This document shows positions 56,501-64,000 of a DNA stretch of 64,000 bases, piece after piece; position 1 is the first letter of the stretch; every line of letters starts with the position of its first letter. The notes beneath the pieces are model-generated. The model was given only the letters and a program-made list of their open reading frames with translations. It did no database searches and was not told where the DNA came from. The stretch is taken from positions 62,001-126,000 of the forward strand of contig CALWVT010000004.1 of the NCBI GenBank assembly GCA_944385055.1, in the 5' to 3' direction. A program made the translations under genes and the position numbers. This DNA comes from an uncultured Clostridia bacterium. Its GTDB lineage: Bacteria > Bacillota > Clostridia > Oscillospirales > Acutalibacteraceae.

Positions 56501-57091
56501 AAGGCGGGCCTTCTCCTGCAGCCACCGCTTCGGGAACGGATGGCTGCGCGTAAAGGCATACAAAGACAGAAGCATCCCGGACAGCGCGCGGTCGTCGCGC
56601 CCGAGCGCAAAGCAGCCGAGCAGCGCATAAAACGCCTGGTCCTTTGCGCCATAGTGGCGCTCGAGCACCTCGGTAAGGGCCGCCTGCTCCAGGATTTTCC
56701 GCTCCGAATCGTCCGCGACGCGGAAATCCGCCGGGAAGCCCAATTCGGAAAAGTGCTCGCGCACGAGCTCCTGGCAGAAGCTGTCGATCGTGCCGATATG
56801 CGCGCGGGTCAATAAAATCTGCTGGCGCTGCAAAAAAAGGCTCTGGGGATTTTTCTCGCGTTCCTGCTCCAGGCGCTGTTCGAGGCGCGCGCGCATTTCG
56901 GCCGCCGCCGCGCGCGTGAACGTGACGACGAGAATCCGGTCCGCGCCGATGGGGGCATCCGGGTCCAAAATCCGCGAGACGACGCGTTCGACTAAAACCG
57001 CCGTCTTCCCGGAGCCCGCGGCCGCCGAAACGAGCAGCGGGCCGACACGCGCCGAAATGGCGTCTTTCTGTGCATCGGTCCATTCCCTCAT
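53543..57091 (-). CDS. addA: Helicase-nuclease AddAB subunit AddA
   Basis: 1182 aa, in the usual size range. AddAB resects double-strand breaks for RecA loading. N-terminal Walker A VSAAAGSGKTAVLVERVV (about 21-38), DEYQDTNELQ helicase motif (about 395), QSIYGFRQAQ, and a C-terminal RecB-type nuclease with the VIVDYKTDRV motif (about 1130). It overlaps addB by ATGA. The infC promoter overlaps its stop codon. Confidence 0.96.
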   Translation of the reverse strand: MREWTDAQKDAISARVGPLLVSAAAGSGKTAVLVERVVSRILDPDAPIGADRILVVTFTRAAAAEMRARLEQRLEQEREKNPQSLFLQRQQILLTRAHIGTIDSFCQELVREHFSELGFPADFRVADDSERKILEQAALTEVLERHYGAKDQAFYALLGCFALGRDDRALSGMLLSLYAFTRSHPFPKRWLQEKARLYAEGDPDKTPWGKEVRAYAEEAVAYCIEQMREAVRIAQEDAGLREKCAPFLEAEAAQLQSVEKALSEHTPWDGIGAWLDNVVFDRLPTPRGYKEHPGKAAISTARDGVKKTIKELQKYFAKPAAACGEEIAKLRPLVETLFSLVEEFTETFQAKKAARRLVDFDDLAHGALRLLVREEDGAFVRTAAAEELARQYEEIFVDEYQDTNELQDLLFSAISNHEQNLFLVGDVKQSIYGFRQAQAALFLHRRETSAPYDRAHPKGPAVIVLDRNFRSRAGITEGVNFFFSQLMSEKVGGLSYGKQDALTCGASYPPEEEPCVELTLLSLKDDADEDQVDMVRCESRQIAVRLHTFFQTGSIAENGTTRPPRPGDVCILLRSAARFAPLYAHALWEQGIPAWADPGTGFFGTYEIRAALAFLQAVDNPLLDIPLLAALVNPIYGFSPDDLVRLRLQDRKAGVYALLQRAAERGDSRCGAFLEDLRRMRALAAALPADAFIESFYRETGFSDAVLAMKDGEERMKNLRLLLDYARRYEETGTGGLSGFLRFLERLQDEGGDLGRGTPGARADAVQIMSIHHSKGLEFPVVILAGTGRRFHVDLDNARLHKDLGFGARLRDEETGCRVTTLPREAIALAQKREEKSEELRVLYVAMTRAKERLWIFASVANPETYLRVLAAKCGRRDTLPPFVVRGADRASDWIFLCALRHPDGGPLRTLAGAPVSTLPAKEPWKVRVNPPLPDAAAPAEETAPAAAPEPDAALEASLSKLLAFSYPYAPLSKVRAKSAASDLAGGKFQRAYAFQSRPAFLSAGGLTPAERGTALHTFLQYADYARAAEDPQKECGRLLEEAYLTPEEARAVDFSKIEAFFASSLGQRILKSPRVLREYRFSMELPAGDVEPGLPAPLSEEPVVVQGALDCAFWEDGAWVIVDYKTDRVHDADALWRRYRAQLSLYREALSQCTGLPVKEGVLYAFSLGRAVTGDFSAPKG

Positions 57092-60000
57092 ACGGGTTTC
57101 CCTCCTTCCGATTCGACGATGGCCTTTAAGGCGGCGTCCGGCCGGCGCGTGTCCGCCTTCCGGGCGGCGCCGTCGGGTTCATGGCCGCACACCGCGGCAA
57201 ACTCACAGTGGGCGCACACGTCCAGCGCGGTGCCCTGCAGCGGCACGGCCTCCACACGCCCTTCCCGCAGGGCGCCGGCCATCGAGCGCACCTTGTCTTT
57301 GACGTACGATAAAAGCGCCTCCAATTCCTTTTCCGTCACGGCGCTGCCGCTGCGGGCGGGGATGCCCTGCTTAAATTTAACCGGGATATACCGCCCCTCC
57401 CCCGACGGCTCCATGGCCGAAAGGAGACCGGGGTCCGCCCGCACAATGCCCACCATCCGCAGCTTTTCGGCCTGTTTCTGCAGGCGCTTTTCGCGCGTGG
57501 TATCCGCATCGACGGGCACGGAAGGTTCGGAGGCCGGCATGTACAAAACGCCCGCCGGCGCGGGGTTTTCATAGCGGCCGCCGCCGTTTTCGTAAAGCGC
57601 CGCCAGATATAACAGCATCTGCAGGTTCATGCCGTCGAGCAAATCGGCCATGCGGAACGTCTTGTGGCCGGTCTTATAGTCGACGACGCGCAGCCACGTG
57701 CGGCCGCCGGCCTTGTACGCATCGACACGGTCGATTTTCCCGATGATTTCGGCGCTGCCGCCGTCCGCAAGCTCCAAAACGAGCGCGGGGATGCCGCCCT
57801 CGCCGCCGACGGGCAATTCGAAATCCACCGGCTCAAACGCGCTCTGGCACAGCTCCTCGGCGATATGCGCCGTCACCGCCGCGGCAGCCGGCACCGTGCG
57901 CGCGAGCAAAAATGTAAAGCGCGCGCCCTGGCTTCCGGCATCGGGGAGCTGCGCTTCCACATATTCCTGCAAAAGCGTGCGGATCAGCGCCTCGAGTTCC
58001 GGCCTGGACAGAGCGGCCAGCTTTTCGGCGCCCGTGTCGCGGAACAGCCGCTCGAGCAGGTAATGCATGAGGCTGCCATACGTCAGCGGGTCGAGTTCCG
58101 CCTTGCGGCGCGGGCGGGCGCGCAGGCCGTATTGACAGAAATACGCAAACGGGCACTGTGCAAACGTCTGCGCCTGCGACGCCGAAATCCGCATGCGGCC
58201 GCCGAAAAGCGCTTTGGCCCGCTCGATGTCCCGCAAACGCGCGGGGGCCTGCTTGGCCGCGCGGTCGAGGGCCTCCAGGCGCGGGCGGTCCTCCGGGCCC
58301 GAAAAGAGCGCGCGCAGCGCGGACTGCTGGGCGTCTTTCGCGCCAAACCGGCGCGCCAGGGCGGAAAAGGCGGCGTCCCGGCTGCACGCGAAAAAGCCCG
58401 TCGGCAGGGTCTTTTCCGTGTATACGGGCACCTCCCGCAGCGCGCGGCGCACCTCCTCAATCAGCGGCGACGGCTGCTTCGGCGTGCCGTCCGCCGCGGC
58501 CGCCGGCCAGGAAAGGAACAGCCGCTCCCGGCCCGCGCTGACCGCGGAATACGCCAGAAAGCGCTCCTGCACGTCGACGCCCGCGAGCGTATCGTTCAGC
58601 GGCAGGCCGCCTTCTATGAGCGCGAGCCGCTCGGAAAAGCGCAGCACGCCGGCACCACCCGGCGTTTTCGGGAAATCGCCGCGCGCGGCGCCGAGCACGA
58701 ACACGATTTTCGGCGATTCCGTGCGGATGCGGTCCGCCGCGCCGACGGTCACCTCGTCGATGCCCTGGGGGATGCCGGCGAGCGGATTGCGCTGCAAAAC
58801 GAGCGTCAGAAGCTCCTCAAAGCGGCCGCGCTCGACGGGCGCATCGCCGAGCACGAGCGCGCACTGGTCCAAAACCTGCATCAGAAGGTCCCACAGCCGC
58901 ACGGCGTCGTCGGCCAAAGCCGGCCGGCCGCCCGCCTCGAGCGCCGCCGCGAGCGTTTCAAGATGCGCGGGGATGCTTGCCTTTTCCAAAAGGGCATACA
59001 CGGCTTTCGAAAGCTCCTTCCCGGTCGCGTGGGCGCTCGCCTTTGCAAACGACAAAAGCGGGCCCATCACCGTCTGCCGCGCCGCCTCGAGGCTTTCAAG
59101 CCGGGCGCGGTCTTCGTCCGTCCACGGCTGGGAAAAGCCGTCCGGATGCATCGTAAACGGCTCGCACCAGCGCCGCCCGGTGATGCTCCACACAAAGCAG
59201 TAATTTTCAAGCTGCGCCGCGCCCTCGCCGTCGATGCCCGCAAGGCCGGTCTTCACGCAGGCGAGGACCGCTTCCGTATCCCAATGCGTGCGCACGGCCG
59301 CAAACGCCGAAAGGACGTACCGCATCAGCGGCTCATGCGTGATATCGCGTGCCTCGTCCATAAAATAAGGGATTTCATATTGCGAAAAAGCGGCCGCAAG
59401 CGGGCGGCGGTAGCCGTCGAGGTCGCGCGCCATGACGACAATGTCCCTTGCACGGCACACCTCTGCGGCCAAAAGCCTGCGGATGGACGCCGCCGCGAAG
59501 GCCGCCTCGTCGTAGGCGTCGCGCGCGGCGTAAATGGCTGTGTGTTCCGCCTTTTCCTGTGCGGCCGCATGGGCCCCGCGGAAGACGCCGGCCTCCACCG
59601 CGCGCAGGTCGTCCGACAAAAACCGCGCGCCCGGGGAGAGCACTTCCGGCGAAGCGACCTCGACGCCCTCCTCGCGCGCGCAGCGCAGAAGGGCCGCGGC
59701 CGTCTGCTTGACGATCGAGAAAATCCCCATGCCGTGCGCCGGGTCATCCAGGGAATCGGCACACAGCGCGACCGTGACATCCTTCGCCTGGCGCAACGCG
59801 GCGCGCAGGACAGCGTACTGCTGGCGCGTAAAGCTCTGGTAGCCGTCCACAAACACCGTGGTGTCCGCAAAAAACGGGTGCGTCTCGAGCGTCTGCGCCG
59901 CGCGGTCCAAATCCTCACGCGGGTCAAGCCACGACTGATGGACCAGCGCGCGGTAGGCAGATAGGATCAGCGAAAGCTCCTCCACCTTCTGCTTGAGCGA

Positions 60001-60441
60001 CGGCTCCGCCGCCCCGGCGGCCGCCTCCCGCAGCTGCTGCGGCGAGATGGCACAGGAGCAAAATTCCGCGTCCGCCTGCAGCAATAAAGAAACCAGCTGT
60101 GTCCCCTGCGCGCTGCGCCTGTAAAACTGCAGCTGATCGCGCACGGCGTCGAGCGCAAGGCTCATCAGGATGGCCCGGCCGCCGTCATCCAGCCGCCGGC
60201 CCGCCCCGCCGCCGTAACGCCGGGAAAGCGCGTCGCAAAGGCGCGAAAAACTCAGCACCTCCACACGTGCCGCGCCGCGCGGCCCCAGCAGGCGCAGCAG
60301 CGCGCGCTCGTTTTCAAACGACGCCTGCTCCGGCACGAGCAGGCACAGCGCCCCTTCCCCGCTTTCCGCAAGCGCCTTCAGCCGGGCGCGGACCGCGGTC
60401 GTCTTGCCGCTGCCCGCACGGCCCAACAGAAAATGCAGCAT
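57088..60441 (-). CDS. addB: Helicase-nuclease AddAB subunit AddB
   Basis: 1117 aa. N-terminal P-loop LLGRAGSGKTTAVRA (about 5-19), an inactivated helicase core, and a C-terminal nuclease with GKIDRVDA and VVDYKTGHKTF. Fe-S cysteines appear in AQCPFAYF and in CAHCEFAAVCG (CX2CX5C) near the end. It is upstream of addA and overlaps it. A promoter is at 60486-60514. Confidence 0.95.
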   Translation of the reverse strand: MLHFLLGRAGSGKTTAVRARLKALAESGEGALCLLVPEQASFENERALLRLLGPRGAARVEVLSFSRLCDALSRRYGGGAGRRLDDGGRAILMSLALDAVRDQLQFYRRSAQGTQLVSLLLQADAEFCSCAISPQQLREAAAGAAEPSLKQKVEELSLILSAYRALVHQSWLDPREDLDRAAQTLETHPFFADTTVFVDGYQSFTRQQYAVLRAALRQAKDVTVALCADSLDDPAHGMGIFSIVKQTAAALLRCAREEGVEVASPEVLSPGARFLSDDLRAVEAGVFRGAHAAAQEKAEHTAIYAARDAYDEAAFAAASIRRLLAAEVCRARDIVVMARDLDGYRRPLAAAFSQYEIPYFMDEARDITHEPLMRYVLSAFAAVRTHWDTEAVLACVKTGLAGIDGEGAAQLENYCFVWSITGRRWCEPFTMHPDGFSQPWTDEDRARLESLEAARQTVMGPLLSFAKASAHATGKELSKAVYALLEKASIPAHLETLAAALEAGGRPALADDAVRLWDLLMQVLDQCALVLGDAPVERGRFEELLTLVLQRNPLAGIPQGIDEVTVGAADRIRTESPKIVFVLGAARGDFPKTPGGAGVLRFSERLALIEGGLPLNDTLAGVDVQERFLAYSAVSAGRERLFLSWPAAAADGTPKQPSPLIEEVRRALREVPVYTEKTLPTGFFACSRDAAFSALARRFGAKDAQQSALRALFSGPEDRPRLEALDRAAKQAPARLRDIERAKALFGGRMRISASQAQTFAQCPFAYFCQYGLRARPRRKAELDPLTYGSLMHYLLERLFRDTGAEKLAALSRPELEALIRTLLQEYVEAQLPDAGSQGARFTFLLARTVPAAAAVTAHIAEELCQSAFEPVDFELPVGGEGGIPALVLELADGGSAEIIGKIDRVDAYKAGGRTWLRVVDYKTGHKTFRMADLLDGMNLQMLLYLAALYENGGGRYENPAPAGVLYMPASEPSVPVDADTTREKRLQKQAEKLRMVGIVRADPGLLSAMEPSGEGRYIPVKFKQGIPARSGSAVTEKELEALLSYVKDKVRSMAGALREGRVEAVPLQGTALDVCAHCEFAAVCGHEPDGAARKADTRRPDAALKAIVESEGGKPV

Positions 60442-60485
60442 AGATACCCTCCTTTGCGTTCCCGATCGGTTTTCGTATGCTTTCG

Positions 60486-60514
60486 ATTATACGCGAAAAG
60501 GGGGCGTCCCGCAA
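60486..60514 (-). promoter_or_regulatory. SigA-type promoter of addB-addA
   Basis: Minus strand TTGCGG (60514-60509), 17-nt spacer, perfect TATAAT (60491-60486). The -35 lies in the loop of the spoIIR terminator-like hairpin. About 45 nt before the ATG. Confidence 0.55.
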
Positions 60515-60530
60515 GGCATCCCCCTTTTCG
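60494..60530 (-). terminator. Terminator-like hairpin after spoIIR
   Basis: A perfect 11-bp inverted repeat (60520-60530 with 60494-60504) and a 15-nt loop. The stem itself ends in CCCCCTTTT on the minus strand. It overlaps the addB promoter. Confidence 0.7.
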
Positions 60531-60568
60531 AAGATCCATTCCTTTTTGCTTTCCACCCGCCGCCCGTT

Positions 60569-61177
60569 TCAGGAACACAGCGACGAAAACCAGCGCTGCA
60601 CCGACTCGAGCCATTCGATCGATTGGAACCGAATCCGGTACGGGCTTGTGACCAAATCCAATTCCGGCTGCGTCAAAACGTCGGAAAGCGCCGTTTCGGG
60701 CTCGGACGAAGGCAAGCACAGCGATGGAAACAGCACGCACCACCAGTTGTGCCCTTCCCCTTTCCCCAAAACGACCCGCAGCGCGCGGTAAACGCCCGCC
60801 GGAAGCGTCACATTCTCATACTGCCGCGTCGGGAACCAGACGTCTTCGAACGTCACGCGCACGGACTGGCCGCTGCCGTTTTCCCGAATAACCTTCTCGG
60901 CCGCTTTTTGAATTTCCGGCAGATGCGCCCGGGCCGCCGCTTCGGCCTGCGAAAGCGTGCCGGCGTTTTCCATCCAATCCGCGCTGACTTCCAGCACACG
61001 GTCCCGCACCTTTAATTTCAGCGCCTGGTCCGCGTCGGAATCGCTGTTTGCCAGCACATGCAGGCGCAGCACACGCGACGGGATGTCGCTGCCGGCCGCG
61101 GAAAGGCCCGTCAGGTTCACCGCCAATAAGACCGCCAGCGCCACCAAAAGGCTTTTCTCCCAAAGTTTCCATTTCAT
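60569..61177 (-). CDS. spoIIR: Stage II sporulation protein R
   Basis: 202 aa from the ATG at 61177 (MKWKLWEKSLLVALAV). A signal peptide (about 1-28) precedes the SpoIIR domain: SRVLRLHVLANSDSDADQAL (about 34-53) and the conserved C-terminal half with NWWCVLFPSLCL. SpoIIR is made in the forespore and triggers pro-SigE processing by SpoIIGA in the mother cell. A SigF-like promoter precedes it. It is divergent from the GT39 gene. Confidence 0.94.
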   Translation of the reverse strand: MKWKLWEKSLLVALAVLLAVNLTGLSAAGSDIPSRVLRLHVLANSDSDADQALKLKVRDRVLEVSADWMENAGTLSQAEAAARAHLPEIQKAAEKVIRENGSGQSVRVTFEDVWFPTRQYENVTLPAGVYRALRVVLGKGEGHNWWCVLFPSLCLPSSEPETALSDVLTQPELDLVTSPYRIRFQSIEWLESVQRWFSSLCS

Positions 61178-61215
61178 CAGATGATCCCCCTCTGTTGATT
61201 GCCAGGTTCTGCCTG

Positions 61216-61245
61216 AAATATCGGCGCTTTTCTGCGGATTTATAC
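61216..61245 (-). promoter_or_regulatory. SigF-type promoter of spoIIR
   Basis: Minus strand GTATA (61245-61241), 15-nt spacer, GCCGATATTT (61225-61216). This fits the SigF pattern GYATA-N15-GGnnAnAHTR except for the second G and the last base. It would start about 30 nt before the ATG. spoIIR is a SigF gene in relatives. Confidence 0.5.
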
Positions 61246-61307
61246 AGGGCTTTGAAAATTTTCTGCAGCCGCAAGGGACCGGGTACACTTTCCATGCCGG
61301 AAAATCC

Positions 61308-61346
61308 GTAAGGATTTTGTAAGAATTTTGTCGCCTTTTTCGTAAG
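61308..61346 (+). repeat. Tandem 11-bp repeats, likely OmpR-family operator
   Basis: GTAAGGATTTT (61308-61318), GTAAGAATTTT (61319-61329) and the weaker GTCGCCTTTTT (61330-61340), followed by GTAAG at 61342. The 11-bp head-to-tail period is typical of PhoB/OmpR-type regulators. It covers the -35 zone of a TATGCT -10 (61357-61362) that has no good -35 of its own. Confidence 0.6.
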
Positions 61347-61356
61347 AGTCGGGCGG

Positions 61357-61362
61357 TATGCT
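61357..61362 (+). promoter_or_regulatory. -10 element of the GT39-like gene
   Basis: TATGCT, 55 nt before the ATG. The expected -35 position (61334-61339, CCTTTT) is poor and is covered by the 11-bp repeats, as in promoters needing an activator. Confidence 0.45.
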
Positions 61363-61416
61363 AAAAGCAGAAAAGATCATAAAAAGAGGCCGCAAATGAG
61401 AAAGGGAGGGATCCTC

Positions 61417-62826
61417 ATGAAAGCTGCCGCAATTTCCGTTCCTGTCCGCTCCAAAAACCGCACGCAGGTCGCCGCCCGCACCGTGTTCCTGTTTGGCGGG
61501 CTGGGGCTGTGGGGCCTATTGCTTTTCGCGCCGAACACATGGTACGACGAAAGCTTCACGGCCGCGGCCGTCACGCAGCCGTGGGAAGGGCTGTGGCGCA
61601 CGGCCTGCGCGGATTTTCACCCGCCGCTTTACTACGTGCTGCTCAAGAGTTTCTGCACGGTTTTTGGGGATTCCCTGCCGGTCCTGCGCGCGTTTTCCCT
61701 GCTCCCCGTGCTTCTTCTGGGGCTGTGGGGCATCCCGGCCGCGGCGCGCGCGTTCGGCAAACCGGCGTCCGACCGGCTCGCTATACTCCTTTTATGCTGC
61801 CCGGTATTACCCTTTTTCGTCGTGGAGATCCGCATGTACACGTGGGCGCTTTTGTTCGTCAGCCTGGCGGCTTTTTACGCCTGGCAGTGGCATCAAACGG
61901 GCGCCGCGCGCGACGGCGGGAAATTTGTGCTGTTCGCCATTTTGGGCGCTTACACGCACTACTACGCGCTTTTGGCCGTGTGCGCGATGAACGCGCTGTT
62001 ATTGTGGAACGCGCTGCGGCAAAAGCGGCTTCTGCGCGTGCTGCCGGCGGCCGCTGTGCAGCTTCTGAGTTACGCGCCGTGGGGGTATTTCCTGGTTTCG
62101 CGCGTAAAGACGGTCGCCCACGGCTATTGGATTGCGCAGTCGCCCGTTTTGTACCTCGTGCTGCTCCTCGCGATGGGCGGGAGCGTCTTGCTCGCTTATC
62201 TCGTGCGCAAAGACGAGAAATTCGCCGCGGCGAGCAGGGCGGCGGCCGGGGTCCTTGTACTCGCGCTGGGCGCGGCGCTGCTGTTTTCGGCCTTCGTCCG
62301 CCCGATCTTCGTGCCGCGCTATCTGCTGCCGTTTTTGGGCCTCTTTCTTTTCCAGCTCTGCGCGCTGTGGCAGGGGCTGCCGCAAAAGGGCCGGCGGGCG
62401 CTGTTTCTTCTATGGTGCATCGGATTTGCCGTGTGCCAGGGACTGATCCTGTTCCGGTTTTACGCGCCGCAGAACCAGCTGCTGCAAGCGGAATGCGCTC
62501 GTCTGACGCCGCAGGACACGGTTGTCGTTTCGGACTGTGCCGCGGCCGGGCCGCTGGCCGTGCAGGCGGAGGCTGCCCCGCTGTACTGGGTGGACAACCA
62601 GGACCCGTTAAACCCGCTCGCGTTTTCCGAACGCGCCCGCTTTTTGACGAATGTCAATAGCCTGCCGGCACTGCCGGGCGGGCGGCTCCTCGTCGTGGAC
62701 ACGCCAAATTCCGCTTTGCGGGAAACCCTCTTGCAGAAAGGCTACCGCGACTGCACAGCGCCCCGGACGGCGCGGCTGCCGTACACATTCTGGGAAACGT
62801 TTACTTATACATGGATGGAGCGCTGA
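61417..62826 (+). CDS. GT39-like membrane glycosyltransferase
   Basis: 469 aa from the ATG at 61417, after AAAGGGAGGG; an ATG at 61396 lacks a site. About ten to eleven membrane helices. The first outer loop has WYDESFTAAAV and FHPPLYYVLLK, typical of GT39/ArnT-type enzymes that use polyprenyl-phosphate sugars. The C-terminal about 100 aa is a soluble outer domain. It may decorate a wall polymer or protein; the acceptor is unknown. Controlled probably by the 11-bp repeats. Confidence 0.85.
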   Translation: MKAAAISVPVRSKNRTQVAARTVFLFGGLGLWGLLLFAPNTWYDESFTAAAVTQPWEGLWRTACADFHPPLYYVLLKSFCTVFGDSLPVLRAFSLLPVLLLGLWGIPAAARAFGKPASDRLAILLLCCPVLPFFVVEIRMYTWALLFVSLAAFYAWQWHQTGAARDGGKFVLFAILGAYTHYYALLAVCAMNALLLWNALRQKRLLRVLPAAAVQLLSYAPWGYFLVSRVKTVAHGYWIAQSPVLYLVLLLAMGGSVLLAYLVRKDEKFAAASRAAAGVLVLALGAALLFSAFVRPIFVPRYLLPFLGLFLFQLCALWQGLPQKGRRALFLLWCIGFAVCQGLILFRFYAPQNQLLQAECARLTPQDTVVVSDCAAAGPLAVQAEAAPLYWVDNQDPLNPLAFSERARFLTNVNSLPALPGGRLLVVDTPNSALRETLLQKGYRDCTAPRTARLPYTFWETFTYTWMER

Positions 62827-62957
62827 AAGCCGCCCTCCTTTAATAAAATAAAAACATACAAACATATAAAAATACAAAAACACACAAAAAAGGGCCCCGC
62901 TCTCCGAAAAGACGAGAGAGAGGCCCTCTTTTTGGCATGTTAGAAATTTTAAAAATT
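62827..62957. other. A/T-rich intergenic stretch with terminator
   Basis: An A-rich run (about 62845-62890) with several ACATA/AAATACA near-repeats is followed by a terminator (62888-62936). No gene is seen. Confidence 0.6.
62888..62936. terminator. Bidirectional intrinsic terminator
   Basis: An AGGGCC stem with an inner CTCTC/GAGAG pairing (about 62891-62905 with 62914-62927). A run lies before and TTTTT after it. Between the convergent GT39-like and ispE genes. Confidence 0.75.
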
Positions 62958-63830
62958 TTAAAACGACAGGCGCTCCACCGGCGTGCACACAAACGCCCGG
63001 CAGCCTTTTGCGGAAAATACCTCGGCGGCCGCACGGGCCCTTTCCGCATTGTCCGGCGAAAACAAACCGAACACCGCCGAACCGGAACCCGTCATGCACG
63101 CGCCCAGCGCCCCCGCTTCCCGCAGGCGCCGGCACAGCGCCTCCACCTGCGGCAGGGAAAGCGCTTCCGAAAACCGGTTGCCGAGCTGCGCGCCCAGCGC
63201 CGGAAGGCTGCCGCTTTGCAGCGCCCGCAGCACACCCGGCGTATGCGGCTGCGCGGCGGCGGGGGCGGCGTCAATCTTTTGGTACGCTTCCTTTGTCGAC
63301 ACGCCAAACGGCGGTTTCACGACCACAAAAAGGCAGCGCGGCAAAGCCTTTAACGGCGTCAGCCGCTCGCCGATCCCTTCCGCCAATGCCGTGCCGCCGC
63401 ATAAGCAGAACGGCACATCCGCGCCGACTGCCAGCGCGATGGAATCGAGCGTTTCCTTAGAAAGCCGCTTTCCATAAAGCCGGCACAGCCCGCGCAGCGC
63501 CGCCGCCGCATCCGCGCTGCCGCCGCCAAGGCCCGCCTGCGCGGGGATGTGCTTTTCGATTGTGATCTCGACGCCGCGGTCGTCCTCCCCTGCCGCCGCA
63601 AAGAAGCGCTCGGCGGCGCGGTAGACGAGGTTTTCGGGGCCGGACGGAATCTCCGGCGCCTGTTCCACGCGCACGGAAAGCGGCGCGCCCGGCTTTCGCA
63701 CAAACGTCAACGTGTCACAAAGGCTCACGGTCTGGCAGACCATCGAGAGCAGGTGATAGCCGTCTGCGCGTCTCCCCACGACGTCGAGCGAAAGGTTTAC
63801 CTTCGCGTACGCCGGCTCCCGGAGGGTCAT
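62958..63830 (-). CDS. ispE: 4-diphosphocytidyl-2-C-methyl-D-erythritol kinase
   Basis: 290 aa. GHMP kinase of the MEP isoprenoid pathway. N-terminal PAYAKVNLSLDVVGRRADGYH (7-27), the ATP loop IPAQAGLGGGSADAAAAL (about 95-112) and the C-terminal GACMTGSGSAVFGLF (about 245) are clear. Its ATG overlaps the stop of the upstream aminotransferase (ATGA). Together with ispH it shows that isoprenoids are made by the MEP route. Confidence 0.96.
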   Translation of the reverse strand: MTLREPAYAKVNLSLDVVGRRADGYHLLSMVCQTVSLCDTLTFVRKPGAPLSVRVEQAPEIPSGPENLVYRAAERFFAAAGEDDRGVEITIEKHIPAQAGLGGGSADAAAALRGLCRLYGKRLSKETLDSIALAVGADVPFCLCGGTALAEGIGERLTPLKALPRCLFVVVKPPFGVSTKEAYQKIDAAPAAAQPHTPGVLRALQSGSLPALGAQLGNRFSEALSLPQVEALCRRLREAGALGACMTGSGSAVFGLFSPDNAERARAAAEVFSAKGCRAFVCTPVERLSF

Positions 63831-64000
63831 GCCTTGCCGTCCCGCACGCGCGCGACGAAGTGGGCGATGCGCGAAAGCGCCTCCGTGATGTGGCGGATGC
63901 TGTAGGAATACGACACACGCACGAACCCTTCGCCGCAGTCGCCGAACGCCGTCCCCGGCACGACGGCGACGTGCTCTTCGTGAATTAGCCGCTCGCAGAA
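63827..64000 (-). CDS. Aminotransferase, C-terminal end (cut by the window)
   Basis: The last 57 codons of a minus-strand gene that runs off the right edge. The translation has VVPGTAFGDCGEGFVRVSY (about 12-30 of the visible part) and ends SRIAHFVARVRDGKA. This is the C-terminal signature of fold-type I class I/II PLP-dependent aminotransferases. The stop overlaps the ispE start, so the two are coupled. The substrate cannot be told. Confidence 0.85.
   Translation of the reverse strand, partial: FCERLIHEEHVAVVPGTAFGDCGEGFVRVSYSYSIRHITEALSRIAHFVARVRDGKA

Noticed and set aside
57664-59964. 766-aa open frame on the plus strand opposite addB
   Set aside because: Shadow frame caused by high GC and codon bias of addB; Arg/Ala/His-rich translation with no family features, no ribosome site, and addB itself is unmistakable.

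Overview
The window is a gene-dense, GC-rich stretch of a bacterial chromosome. It holds 54 complete genes and one gene cut by the right edge; about 48 of them are on the minus strand. The gene set points to an endospore-forming, GC-rich member of the Clostridia (Oscillospirales/Ruminococcaceae-like). It includes both subunits of dipicolinate synthase (dpaA/dpaB), spoIIR and yunB, an IspH-ribosomal protein S1 fusion, AddAB instead of RecBCD, the order plsX-rnc-smc-ftsY, an infC-rpmI-rplT operon with an attenuator leader, and strong Shine-Dalgarno sequences. Several genes appear to start with TTG. I saw no rRNA or tRNA gene, CRISPR array, insertion sequence or prophage. The assignment is from gene content only.

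Layout. 1-3.6 kb: a UbiB-like kinase with a phasin-like partner, then dpaA-dpaB. 3.8-5.9 kb: murC and an orphan LUD-domain protein. 5.9-11.4 kb: two minus-strand catabolic operons, asparaginase/sugar-isomerase-like/PepSY lipoprotein and amidohydrolase/TIGR00300 protein; the second has a terminator-like hairpin in its leader. 11.6-17.4 kb: a small helical protein, a 986-residue exported repeat protein and an ABC-F ATPase. 17.4-21.5 kb: an HPr-like protein without the active-site histidine, mtaB, a GHL10-family protein, DUF1294 and a methyltransferase. 21.6-28.7 kb: a housekeeping run transcribed as yunB-ligA-yhbY-nadD-yqeK-rsfS-leuS-methyltransferase. 28.8-32.7 kb: cmk-plsC-plsC-ispH/rpsA. 32.8-38 kb: an RpiR/flavoprotein/methyltransferase operon, then a DUF5685/J-domain/membrane protein operon. 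38.2-46.3 kb: plsX-rnc-radical SAM-smc-ftsY-rdgB. 46.4-53.5 kb: topA-trmFO, trmH-dprA and infC-rpmI-rplT. 53.5-60.4 kb: addB-addA. 60.6-64 kb: spoIIR, a GT39-like membrane glycosyltransferase, ispE and the end of an aminotransferase gene.

How the genes fit together. Most of the window is core machinery: translation, tRNA modification, chromosome segregation, protein targeting, phospholipid and isoprenoid synthesis, and DNA repair. The less ordinary parts are: (i) DUF5685, which carries two aspartate-rich motifs like those of isoprenyl synthases and sits in an overlapping operon with a Cys-tailed J-domain protein and a membrane protein; (ii) three tandem 11-bp repeats typical of OmpR-family operators just upstream of the GT39 gene; (iii) two leader attenuators, before infC and before the amidohydrolase; (iv) the beta-solenoid/Ig-like exported protein; (v) the LUD protein with a C-terminal Cys cluster; (vi) the HPr-like protein that keeps the regulatory Ser but has Glu at the His15 position. 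No single feature proves a new system; the DUF5685 operon is the best candidate.
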